A DNA stretch of 20,783 nt, from positions 20,121 to 40,903 of the forward strand of contig CAJUJV010000031.1 of NCBI GenBank assembly GCA_910586845.1. The letters run 5' to 3'. This stretch comes from an uncultured Hungatella sp. (GTDB lineage Bacteria; Bacillota; Clostridia; Lachnospirales; Lachnospiraceae). Both the position numbers and the translations under genes were made by a program. The notes under the pieces were generated by a model. It was not told where the DNA came from and did not search any database. It worked only from the letters and a program-made list of their open reading frames with translations. Of this stretch, positions 1-7,124 are shown piece by piece (position 1 is the stretch's first letter; every line of letters begins with the position of its first letter).

Positions 1-24
1 AACCTCCCGTTCCTTTTCTGACAT
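1..24 (-). CDS. Start of a further gene, cut by the window edge
   Basis: An ATG at 24 opens eight codons (MSEKEREV) to the edge, with GAGGGG 6-7 nt upstream and 19 nt after the XRE stop. Spacing and ribosome site suggest a real gene co-transcribed with the regulator. Nothing can be said of its product. Confidence 0.5.
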
Positions 25-43
25 TTTAAACCCCTCTGCCGGT

Positions 44-283
44 TTAATCCTCCGGCTCCAGTTCATCAAAAATATCGGAGTCGTAAAACTCTCTTATGGT
101 GACTCCAAGTCCTTCTGCAATCTTCTTTATGTTAACAATACCGGGATTCTGACTTTTCCCGTGAAGGATGCTTTTCACCGTAGAAGCAGGCATGCCGGTC
201 TGGTAAATCAGTGCATACTCTGTCAGCCTCCTCTTCTGCCGGAGTTCGTTTATCCTCAAATTCGTTGCCTCGCAAATCCTCAT
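44..283 (-). CDS. Short XRE/Cro-type helix-turn-helix regulator
   Basis: This 79-residue protein is essentially one helix-turn-helix domain: INELRQKRRLTEYALIYQTGMPASTVKSILHGK holds helices 1-3, and IKKIAEGLGVTIREFYD holds helices 4-5. Such stand-alone short XRE proteins are common in Lachnospiraceae genomes. The ATG at 283 has AAGGAG 9 nt upstream. The 80-nt gap before it, the largest in this half of the window, carries two GAGAT-containing palindromes that could be its operators. It lies on the same strand directly after the glycan operon and 19 nt before a further gene. It may regulate itself and the downstream gene, or the glycan locus; the target is unknown. Confidence 0.88.
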   Translation of the reverse strand: MRICEATNLRINELRQKRRLTEYALIYQTGMPASTVKSILHGKSQNPGIVNIKKIAEGLGVTIREFYDSDIFDELEPED

Positions 284-288
284 GCCAC

Positions 289-310
289 CTATCTCCTTTT
301 TTAGAGATAG
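289..310 (-). promoter_or_regulatory. 7-bp inverted repeat covering the XRE ribosome binding site
   Basis: On the minus strand CTATCTC, eight nt, then GAGATAG form a perfect inverted repeat, and the second arm contains most of the GGAG Shine-Dalgarno of the XRE gene. It could act as a DNA operator for autorepression or as an RNA hairpin that hides the ribosome site. Confidence 0.5.
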
Positions 311-321
311 TGTATCCGAAA

Positions 322-331
322 TCTCCGGAGA
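322..331. repeat. 10-bp palindrome upstream of the XRE gene
   Basis: TCTCCGGAGA is a perfect palindrome, 39 nt upstream of the XRE start codon. Its GGAGA half matches the GAGAT core of the inverted repeat closer to the gene, so it may be a second operator. No clear -35/-10 pair accompanies it; TACACT at 317-312 is a weak -10 candidate. Confidence 0.45.
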
Positions 332-363
332 AATAGGTCATTCTGTCGCCCTTCCAGAACATG

Positions 364-1320
364 TCAGGACGCAGATCCGCGGGCTTCGTCATGATTTATG
401 TTTTTTGTCTCTTCCACAAGATACACCGGCCTGTCTTTCAGTTCCGTAAACAGGATCCCGATATACTCTCCGATGATGCCTACCATGACAAACAAAATGG
501 CAAACATAAAGCAGATCAGCACCACGATGGTTGCGTATCCGCTGGGCGCCCCTCCTCTGGTAAACAGTGTGTAGATCATCACCACCAGTCCCAGAAACGC
601 AGCCATGGCCCCCGCATAGATGCCCAGCTTCAGGGGCAGATTGGAGAAGCACACAATGGTATTGACGGAAAACCGGATCAGTTTTCTGATGCTGTACTTG
701 CTCTCCCCCGCCGCCCTTGCACCGGCCTCATAGGGGATAGTCGTCCTTGAGAAGCCTACGTTCTGCACATATCCCCGGAGAAACCGTACTTTCTCCCGGT
801 AGTTTTTCTTCAGTACTTCTGCCACCCGCCTGCTTATGGCAAAAAAATCGGACGCGTTGCTCTCAAATTTCACATCGGACAGCATATTGATCACTTTGTA
901 AAAAGCGGTGGAGGACAGATTCTTGAACCAGCCGGCAGACTCGTTTTTCGTCCTCACCATATTGATGACTTCATAGCCCTGGTCCAGCTTTTCTATGATC
1001 TCCTCCAGACAGGCGGGAGGATGCTGCAGATCTGCATCCATACAGACGATGCCGTCGCCGCTGCTGTGGTCAATACCCGCAATCATGGCCGCCTCATGGC
1101 CGAAATTTCTGGAAAAACTGACTACCTTCACATGAGGGTCTCTCTCCGCCATCCCTTTCACGATCTCCAGGCTTTTATCCCTGCTCCCGTCGTTGACAAA
1201 CAAAAGTTCATAGTTCCATTTCAGATTCTCAAGCACCGGTCCGGTCTCTCTGAAAAACTGTTCCAGAACCGCCTCCTCATTGTATACCGAAACAACAACC
1301 GATAATAACTTCTCTGCCAT
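364..1320 (-). CDS. Polyprenyl-phosphate glycosyltransferase, GT2 family (GtrB/Dpm1-like)
   Basis: This enzyme moves a sugar from a nucleotide donor to undecaprenyl phosphate on the cytoplasmic face, giving a lipid-linked monosaccharide. It has 318 residues. The GT2 start LSVVVSVYNEE is at 6-16, VNDGSRD at 42-48, the metal-binding DAD at 95-97 (CMDADLQHPP), and NASDFFAISRRV with FLRGYVQNVGF mark the GtrB/Dpm1 branch. Two C-terminal membrane helices lie at about 232-253 and 262-290, followed by a short cytoplasmic tail. It begins 8 nt after the preceding gene. It is the only recognisable cytosolic glycosyltransferase in the operon. Whether it takes GDP-heptose, the CDP-sugar or UDP-glucose cannot be read from the sequence. 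Confidence 0.93.
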   Translation of the reverse strand: MAEKLLSVVVSVYNEEAVLEQFFRETGPVLENLKWNYELLFVNDGSRDKSLEIVKGMAERDPHVKVVSFSRNFGHEAAMIAGIDHSSGDGIVCMDADLQHPPACLEEIIEKLDQGYEVINMVRTKNESAGWFKNLSSTAFYKVINMLSDVKFESNASDFFAISRRVAEVLKKNYREKVRFLRGYVQNVGFSRTTIPYEAGARAAGESKYSIRKLIRFSVNTIVCFSNLPLKLGIYAGAMAAFLGLVVMIYTLFTRGGAPSGYATIVVLICFMFAILFVMVGIIGEYIGILFTELKDRPVYLVEETKNINHDEARGSAS

Positions 1321-1328
1321 CCCTTTTC

Positions 1329-2954
1329 TTACCTGCTTTCCTGAATCTTTAAATCTTCCATACTCCCGACTGTATCAAAGACCAGCTCTACATCCGAAGG
1401 CAGATCATAGTAATGGTCCATCCAGTAGATCATGAAACTGAAATTGGGATTATAGACCATATCCTGAGCACACAGATCATCCAGAAGCCGGTACAGGCGG
1501 ATCTCTTTGATCTCCTCCCCCTGTCGGATCCTCTCGGCCCCCTGCCGGATCATGGCGTCGTTATACTGGAGAACCTCCCAGTTGGCCCTGTATCCCCGAT
1601 AAACATTTCTCAGATTGGGCACACTGACCGCAGCTGCGCACAGGAGAAATACGGCACCGGATATCAGCCGTTTCGAGGTTTCTCCAAAGGCTGTCCCGAA
1701 AACATATCCCATAAGAGAGAAGGACAACAGCATATAGGGGAGCAGCACCCGGTCCGGCAGCTCCGGAACCACCGCCAGACAGGCCATGGAAAAAAATCCG
1801 GCCACTGTAAACAGGGCCTGAAGCTCATTGCCTTCCGAGAGGAGGAAATACAGGATCTGCCCTGTCATCCATAACAGGTAGACAAACATCAGCCATACCA
1901 CTGACTCCTGATATTGGCTGGCCTGTCCGTGGTACAGCACATGGACCTGGACAAAAACATAGGCGCCTGCCGATGCCGATGCCAGAAGAAACAGCATGTG
2001 GCCCCACGTTTTTCCCCTCTTTTTCACCATCATCAACATAGTCATGATCATAACCATGATCAGCAGGATATAGATATAGTTCTGGTTGCTGGGCTCAAAA
2101 AACAGCCTCGTCACTGCCTTTATATTGTACAGAATCCTCTGAAAGAAGGATCGCTGCATAAATTCCGAGTGGCGCTCCATACGCTCTCTCACCGCCGGCG
2201 ACGTGAGGATCGGAAAAGCCCCCAGAAGGGCTCCGGCCATCACTGTCAGGTCGCCTGGCCCCGGTCTCCCGGACCTTCCCTCTGTCCTGGACAGATAATA
2301 TCTGCAGGCACAGACTGTCAGGACCATGGCGATCACTGCCACCAGCCACTGCTCCTGAGTAAAGGCTCCCAGAAACGCCAGAGCCGCGCAGCCGGCCCAG
2401 TATCCTTTTCCCCTCTCTTTGCGCACCGTTCCATAGTACATCCAGCCGAAACAGATCACCGTCACTGCCGGAGCCACATAGAGGAAAGAGGCGGCAAACC
2501 AGTAAACCCCCATACGCAGGACCAGAATTCCGATAAAGCCGTAGAGAAGACAGATAAAGGCTGCAGTCATCACCGCCGCTGCACCGGAAATTCTCCCCTT
2601 CTGCCGAAGTCCTCTCATGGCCAGCGCATAGGACAGCCCGGCCACTGCCAGAACCGACGTGGCAGTGAAGACCTGGACCAGCTTCAGACCACCTGCAAGA
2701 TACAGAAGCAGGTACAAAAACATACACAAAAGACGTCCGTTGGTATCATAGTAGTGATGGCCGATATACCGGACAGCCTGGGAAAGGCTGTAGTCGGAGC
2801 CTACCACCTCCTTCACATTGTAGCCGTAGCTCAGGGACAGATATCCAAAATCGTCATAGTAGACGAATACTTTGGAAAACTGCAGGAGAAGATACCCGTA
2901 AAACAGTGCAAAAATCAGAGCCACGCCAATATTGGCACTTTTCTTTATGTTCAT
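1329..2954 (-). CDS. Polytopic GT-C-like membrane glycosyltransferase, 541 residues
   Basis: The protein has ten or more hydrophobic segments over residues 8-450 and a soluble C-terminal part of about 90 residues. The paired acids YYDDFGYLS (D34, D35) lie in the first external loop, the position of the catalytic acid in GT-C enzymes. It resembles the uncharacterised DUF6056-type membrane proteins common in gut Bacillota glycan loci; that name is from memory and not verified. An aromatic and charged stretch, HHYYDTNGR, follows in the same large loop. AAGGAGG is 7 nt before the ATG. It sits between licD and the lipid-carrier GT2 enzyme, so it may use the GT2 product as donor. Confidence 0.82.
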   Translation of the reverse strand: MNIKKSANIGVALIFALFYGYLLLQFSKVFVYYDDFGYLSLSYGYNVKEVVGSDYSLSQAVRYIGHHYYDTNGRLLCMFLYLLLYLAGGLKLVQVFTATSVLAVAGLSYALAMRGLRQKGRISGAAAVMTAAFICLLYGFIGILVLRMGVYWFAASFLYVAPAVTVICFGWMYYGTVRKERGKGYWAGCAALAFLGAFTQEQWLVAVIAMVLTVCACRYYLSRTEGRSGRPGPGDLTVMAGALLGAFPILTSPAVRERMERHSEFMQRSFFQRILYNIKAVTRLFFEPSNQNYIYILLIMVMIMTMLMMVKKRGKTWGHMLFLLASASAGAYVFVQVHVLYHGQASQYQESVVWLMFVYLLWMTGQILYFLLSEGNELQALFTVAGFFSMACLAVVPELPDRVLLPYMLLSFSLMGYVFGTAFGETSKRLISGAVFLLCAAAVSVPNLRNVYRGYRANWEVLQYNDAMIRQGAERIRQGEEIKEIRLYRLLDDLCAQDMVYNPNFSFMIYWMDHYYDLPSDVELVFDTVGSMEDLKIQESR

Positions 2955-2990
2955 CTGCGTTCCTCCTTATTATGCAGCAAGAGCCGCCTG

Positions 2991-3860
2991 CTATCCGGTA
3001 ACCCGGAGGCCTGTATCGGAGTGGGACGGGACCCGCTGGTCCGGGGGAGGAAGCTGCATATAATCGCCGTATACCTCCGTGAGAACCTGATGCCATCCCC
3101 TGGGCGCCATAAGGACCGTATCCTCAAAAGGAAGATCCACGGTTTCTGTAGTCCACTGTTTTTCCAGGGTCACATAAAGATAGTCGGGCTGATAGTTGCT
3201 GTAGTAGAGCAGATTGCTTTTTCCTCTGTTGTATCTGACAGCCAGAGTATGCTGCATCCTGCGGATGACTTTCATGGGGATCTTCCGGCCCGCCCATGAC
3301 AGCACTCTCACTGCCGGTCTTCCGGCCCGCCCGTATCTGGAGTAATCCAGCTTATACCTGTGCCCCATGGCCAGTCCGTAGATCAGAGTATGAAGCCCTT
3401 TGACCCACGCGGCTTTCACCGGGCATTTGGGCTGTTCATCCAGGATAAACAGATCCACCCACAGATGGTTCAGCCTTCCCTCATAGTACCTTGTCTCCTC
3501 GTTGTCCTCGCTGGTCCTGCTTTTCATATAGAGGATCCGGGGAGTAAAATCATAAAAGGCCTGGCCTTTCCGGAGCTGATGAGGCTCCAGAAGCTTCATC
3601 CCTCCGGGCAGCTCCTTCCTGGCCACTCTGGAAAATTTCTCATAATTTTCTCTTGTAAAAGCCACATCGGCATCGTCATCCCACGGAATGAAACCCTGAT
3701 GCCGCACGGCACCGATGAGAGTCCCCGCATCCAGCACATAGCTGATCCCGTACTTTCTGCAGATCCGGTCGATCTCCTTCAGGATCTTCAGATTGGCCCG
3801 GTGAACCGCCGTCAGATCGTATCCTTCTGCCTTCTGTCCTGATAATCCTGTCTCCGTCAT
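2991..3860 (-). CDS. LicD-family phosphotransferase
   Basis: LicD proteins transfer a phospho-group (phosphocholine in pneumococcal teichoic acid and Haemophilus LPS, other phospho-substituents elsewhere) from a CDP-activated donor to a surface glycan. The 289-residue product shows the family core: KYGISYVLDAGTLIGAVRH at about 37-54 followed by FIPWDDDADVAF with three consecutive Asp (61-63), and the C-terminal YGDYMQLPPPDQR. The start is ambiguous. GTG at 3863 is 6 nt and ATG at 3860 is 9 nt after AGGAGG; I use the ATG, whose A is shared with the rfbH TGA stop. There is no CDP-choline synthesis gene (licC) or choline kinase nearby, so the group transferred is open. Confidence 0.93.
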   Translation of the reverse strand: MTETGLSGQKAEGYDLTAVHRANLKILKEIDRICRKYGISYVLDAGTLIGAVRHQGFIPWDDDADVAFTRENYEKFSRVARKELPGGMKLLEPHQLRKGQAFYDFTPRILYMKSRTSEDNEETRYYEGRLNHLWVDLFILDEQPKCPVKAAWVKGLHTLIYGLAMGHRYKLDYSRYGRAGRPAVRVLSWAGRKIPMKVIRRMQHTLAVRYNRGKSNLLYYSNYQPDYLYVTLEKQWTTETVDLPFEDTVLMAPRGWHQVLTEVYGDYMQLPPPDQRVPSHSDTGLRVTG

Positions 3861-5215
3861 CACTCTCTGCCTCCTGCCGCCGTTTCCAGGCCCTCCCGGA
3901 TCACTGCTGCCATATAGTCGATCATCTCATCGGTCATCCCCGGATAGACTCCTACCCAGAAAGTGTCTCTCATGATCCGGTCCGTGTTGACAAGACTGCC
4001 TGCGATCCGGTATCCTCTTCCCTGCTCTCTCATCTGATCAAAACAGGGATGTCTGGTGAGATTGCCGGCAAAGAGCATCCTGGTCTGGACTCCTCTGAAC
4101 TCCGTATACTGGACCAGCCTGTTCCGGTCCACGCCCTCCCTGCAGGTGATGAGGAAGCCGAACCAGCTGGGGCGGGCGTGTTCTGCCGCCCGGGGCAGGA
4201 TCAGACGATCCTCCACTGCCTCCAGGCCCTTATACAGACGGTCAAAATTATGGCGCCGCCGTTCTACAAAGGAAGGGAACTTCTCCAGCTGGGCACAGCC
4301 GACGGCTGCCTGCATGTCCGTGGCTTTCAGGTTATATCCGAAATGAGAGTACACATATTTGTGATCGTATCCCAGGGGCAGCTGCCCATACTGTCTGTCA
4401 AACCGGTGGCCGCACAGATTATCCCTTCCAGACGGACACACACAGTCCCTCCCCCAGTCTCTGAAGGAGCGGATGATCTTGTGGAGCAGAGGATTGTCCG
4501 TATACACGGCGCCTCCTTCGCCCATGGTCATATGGTGAGGCGGATAAAAGCTGGAGGTCCCGATGTCGCCTATGGTGCCGGAAAACTTCTCTTTTCCGTC
4601 TATGACATACCTGGTTCCCAGGGCATCGCAGTTGTCCTCCACCAGCCAGAGACCGTGCTTTTTACAGAAGGCCCTGACTTTCTCCAGATCAAAGGGATTG
4701 CCCAGAGTATGGGCCAGCATCACTGCTTTGGTCCGCTCCGAACATGCTTCCTCCAGCATGTCCGTATCAATATTGTACTGAGGGATGGTCACATCCACAA
4801 ACACCGGCACCGCACCGTACTGGATCACAGGCGTCACCGTAGTGGGAAATCCGGCAGCCACCGTGATCACCTCGTCGCCCCTGCGTATCTGCCGATCTCC
4901 CAGCAGCGGAGATGTGAGAGCCATAAAAGCCAGCAGATTGGCGGAAGAACCGGAATTGACCAGAGAGCAATATCGGATCTCCAGATATTCTGCCAGCTTT
5001 TTCTCAAATTCCTCTGTATACCGGCCTGATGTCAGCCAGAACTCCAGGGAGCTGTCCACCAGATTCATCATCTCCTGCCTGTCGTAGACTCTGGACGCGT
5101 AGGGGATCCTGTCCCCCTCCTGAAAAGGTTTTTTCTGGTGAAACCTGTCACAGTACTCTCCCACCAGCTCCAGGATCTCCTGTCTGGCCTGGGCTTCTGT
5201 TTTCTGTTCAAACAT
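3860..5215 (-). CDS. rfbH: CDP-4-keto-6-deoxy-D-glucose 3-dehydrase (E1)
   Basis: This PMP and [2Fe-2S] enzyme of the aminotransferase fold removes the C3 hydroxyl of CDP-4-keto-6-deoxyglucose. It has 451 residues. The lysine that would form the aldimine in a normal aminotransferase is replaced by histidine in FYPPHHMTMGEGG (H227, H228), the hallmark of E1. The cluster ligands are present as C196, then C258, C260 and C268 (C-x1-C-x7-C). The first gap is 61 residues, against 57 reported for the Yersinia enzyme, because of a loop around YVIDGKEKFSGT. In known pathways E1 needs the NADH-dependent reductase E3 to finish the deoxygenation; no E3 gene is visible. The stop overlaps the licD start region. 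Confidence 0.95.
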   Translation of the reverse strand: MFEQKTEAQARQEILELVGEYCDRFHQKKPFQEGDRIPYASRVYDRQEMMNLVDSSLEFWLTSGRYTEEFEKKLAEYLEIRYCSLVNSGSSANLLAFMALTSPLLGDRQIRRGDEVITVAAGFPTTVTPVIQYGAVPVFVDVTIPQYNIDTDMLEEACSERTKAVMLAHTLGNPFDLEKVRAFCKKHGLWLVEDNCDALGTRYVIDGKEKFSGTIGDIGTSSFYPPHHMTMGEGGAVYTDNPLLHKIIRSFRDWGRDCVCPSGRDNLCGHRFDRQYGQLPLGYDHKYVYSHFGYNLKATDMQAAVGCAQLEKFPSFVERRRHNFDRLYKGLEAVEDRLILPRAAEHARPSWFGFLITCREGVDRNRLVQYTEFRGVQTRMLFAGNLTRHPCFDQMREQGRGYRIAGSLVNTDRIMRDTFWVGVYPGMTDEMIDYMAAVIREGLETAAGGRE

Positions 5216-5236
5216 AGTGTCATATCCTTTCTGTCA

Positions 5237-6316
5237 TCAAACTCCGTCTTCCGTCTTAAAAAATCTTTGGATCTGACGATCCATGACTTTCTCCATCTCT
5301 TCTCCTCCCAGCCAGGCCCTGGTCCATTCTACGGTCCACTCCACGGCCTGCCTCACATCAAGACGCGGCTGCCAGCCGAACACGTTCCGGATTCTGGAAC
5401 AATCCAGCTTCAGAAATCCCGCCTCATGAGGACCGCCGTCATACTGATCGATCCAGCGGATCCCGTCTCCCCACGCCTGACAGAACATGTCCGTCAGTTT
5501 CCCCGTGGCAACACAGTCCTTATCCTCCGGTCCCACATTGTAGTATCCGCTAAAGCGCGGGGCTTCATACTGTTTCATGGCTATGGTCAGGTAAACATAC
5601 AGCGGTTCCAGCACATGCTGGTAAGGTCTGACGGAATAAGGGTTGCGGACCACAATATCCTTTCTCGCTGCCGCCGCCCGGATACAGTCAGGGATGATCC
5701 GGTCCCCGGCAAAGTCGCCGCCGCCGATCACGTTGCCCGCTCTGGCCGTGGAGACTCTGCAGCGCCCGTCACCAAAAAATGACTTGATATAGCTGTGAGT
5801 TACCAGTTCAGAACAGGACTTGCTGTTGGAGTAAGGGTCGTACCCGTCCAGAGGATCGCTTTCCCGATAGCCGTATTCCCACTCCTGATTGTCATAAACC
5901 TTATCTGTCGTTACATTGAGACAGGAGCGGACCGAGGGAGTCAGCCGGACACACTCCAGCATATTCACCGTACCCATGACGTTGGTCTCGTAGGTGTATA
6001 CCGGTTCTCTGTAAGAGTCCCGGACAATAGGCTGGGCTGCCAGATGAAACACGATCTCCGGCTGAACCTGTTCAAAGATTTTTTTCAGATGATCCAGTTC
6101 CCGGATATCTCCCGTGATGCTGTCCATGGTCTCCTCCAGCCCGGCGATGTCAAACAGGCTGGGAGATGTGGGAGGTTCCTTTGCATAACCTGTGACGTCG
6201 GCACCCATGTCAGTCAGGATCCGGCACAGCCAGGAACCTTTAAAACCGGTGTGGCCTGTGACCAGCACTTTCTTGCCCTCATAAAATCTGCAGAATGTAT
6301 CCCATGTATCTCTCAT
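5237..6316 (-). CDS. rfbG: CDP-glucose 4,6-dehydratase
   Basis: This is an NAD-dependent short-chain dehydrogenase/reductase-fold enzyme that makes CDP-4-keto-6-deoxyglucose. It has 359 residues, normal for the family. The NAD-binding GHTGFKG is at 21-27. The catalytic TTDKVY is at 136-141 (Thr, Asp and Lys of the dehydratase triad) and YSNSK at 162-166 supplies the Tyr and Lys. RVSTARAGNVIGGGDFA and RPYQHVLEPL follow, both typical of this dehydratase and of RmlB relatives. AGGGGTGAG lies 5 nt before the ATG. The gap to rfbF is 6 nt and to rfbH 21 nt, so one transcript is expected. Confidence 0.95.
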   Translation of the reverse strand: MRDTWDTFCRFYEGKKVLVTGHTGFKGSWLCRILTDMGADVTGYAKEPPTSPSLFDIAGLEETMDSITGDIRELDHLKKIFEQVQPEIVFHLAAQPIVRDSYREPVYTYETNVMGTVNMLECVRLTPSVRSCLNVTTDKVYDNQEWEYGYRESDPLDGYDPYSNSKSCSELVTHSYIKSFFGDGRCRVSTARAGNVIGGGDFAGDRIIPDCIRAAAARKDIVVRNPYSVRPYQHVLEPLYVYLTIAMKQYEAPRFSGYYNVGPEDKDCVATGKLTDMFCQAWGDGIRWIDQYDGGPHEAGFLKLDCSRIRNVFGWQPRLDVRQAVEWTVEWTRAWLGGEEMEKVMDRQIQRFFKTEDGV

Positions 6317-6322
6317 ATAATC

Positions 6323-7105
6323 TCACCCCTGATTCTTCCATATTTTCCAGGGAGCTTTCCCGCTCTGCCACAGCTCTTCCAGCTTCTTCATCTCCCGCTG
6401 GGTATCCATACACTGCCAGAATCCCTGATGATGATACCCCATAAGCTGTCCCTCTGCCGCCAGCTGCTCCATAGGCTCCCGCTCAAACACCGTGTTGTCA
6501 TCTTTCAGATACCGGAAGATCTCAGGGTTCATCACCATAAAGCCTCCGTTGACCAGACTGGCGTCGGCCTCGTTTTTCTCCCGGAAGGACTTCACCCGGC
6601 CGTCAGATCCCACATCCAGAACTCCCTTCAGCTGGGCAATATTCACGGTGGTGATGGTAGCCGTCTTCCCGTGGGACTCATGGAACCGCAGGAGAGCGTG
6701 AAGATCCACATCGCACACTCCATCCCCGTAAGTCAGCATAAAGGGCTCCCCGCCGGTATAGGGCCGGATCCTCTTTATGCGGCCCCCGGTCATGGTATTG
6801 AGACCGGTGTCCACCAGAGTCACTTTCCAGGGCTCCGAGTAATTGTTGTGAACCTCCATCTGATTGTTGGCCAGGTCAAAGGTAACGTCAGAGGTGTGGA
6901 GAAAATAGTCCGCAAAAAATTCCTTTACAACATATTGTTTATACCCCAGGCAGATGACAAAATCGTGAAAGCCGAACTCGGAATAATATTTCATAATATG
7001 CCACAGAATGGGCCTTCCCCCGATCTCGATCATGGGTTTCGGCTTCAGATGGCTCTCTTCGCTGATCCTGGTTCCCAGCCCTCCTGCTAAGATCACTACT
7101 TTCAT
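6323..7105 (-). CDS. rfbF: Glucose-1-phosphate cytidylyltransferase
   Basis: This enzyme makes CDP-glucose from CTP and glucose 1-phosphate, the first step toward CDP-3,6-dideoxyhexoses. The ATG at 7105 is chosen over a GTG at 7132 because AAGGAG precedes it and the product then begins MKVVILAGGLGTRISEES, as in the family. It has 260 residues, the usual length. The nucleotidyltransferase signature is GGLGTR at 8-13 with the HLKPKPM lysines just after. The metal site is in YGDGVCDVD, and GGFMVMNPEIF and FWQCMDT are family hallmarks. It starts 20 nt after the preceding gene and is followed by rfbG and rfbH in pathway order. Confidence 0.95.
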   Translation of the reverse strand: MKVVILAGGLGTRISEESHLKPKPMIEIGGRPILWHIMKYYSEFGFHDFVICLGYKQYVVKEFFADYFLHTSDVTFDLANNQMEVHNNYSEPWKVTLVDTGLNTMTGGRIKRIRPYTGGEPFMLTYGDGVCDVDLHALLRFHESHGKTATITTVNIAQLKGVLDVGSDGRVKSFREKNEADASLVNGGFMVMNPEIFRYLKDDNTVFEREPMEQLAAEGQLMGYHHQGFWQCMDTQREMKKLEELWQSGKAPWKIWKNQG

Positions 7106-7124
7106 GGATAGTTTCTCCTTCCTC

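Noticed and set aside
132..392. 86-codon minus-strand frame overlapping the XRE gene and the end of the GT2 gene
   Set aside because: It shares DNA with two better genes, its second half is an out-of-frame reading of the XRE gene, and no ribosome site is seen before its ATG. A fossil of an older gene in 284-363 cannot be excluded.
1914..3299. Open frame of 461 codons on the plus strand
   Set aside because: It lies antisense to the 541-residue membrane protein and licD, which have clear motifs and ribosome sites. The translation is His/Gln/Arg-rich with no domain, as expected for an antisense frame of GC-rich coding DNA.
5795..7090. Open frame of 431 codons on the plus strand
   Set aside because: It is antisense to rfbG and rfbF, both unmistakable. 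No ribosome site or recognisable domain.
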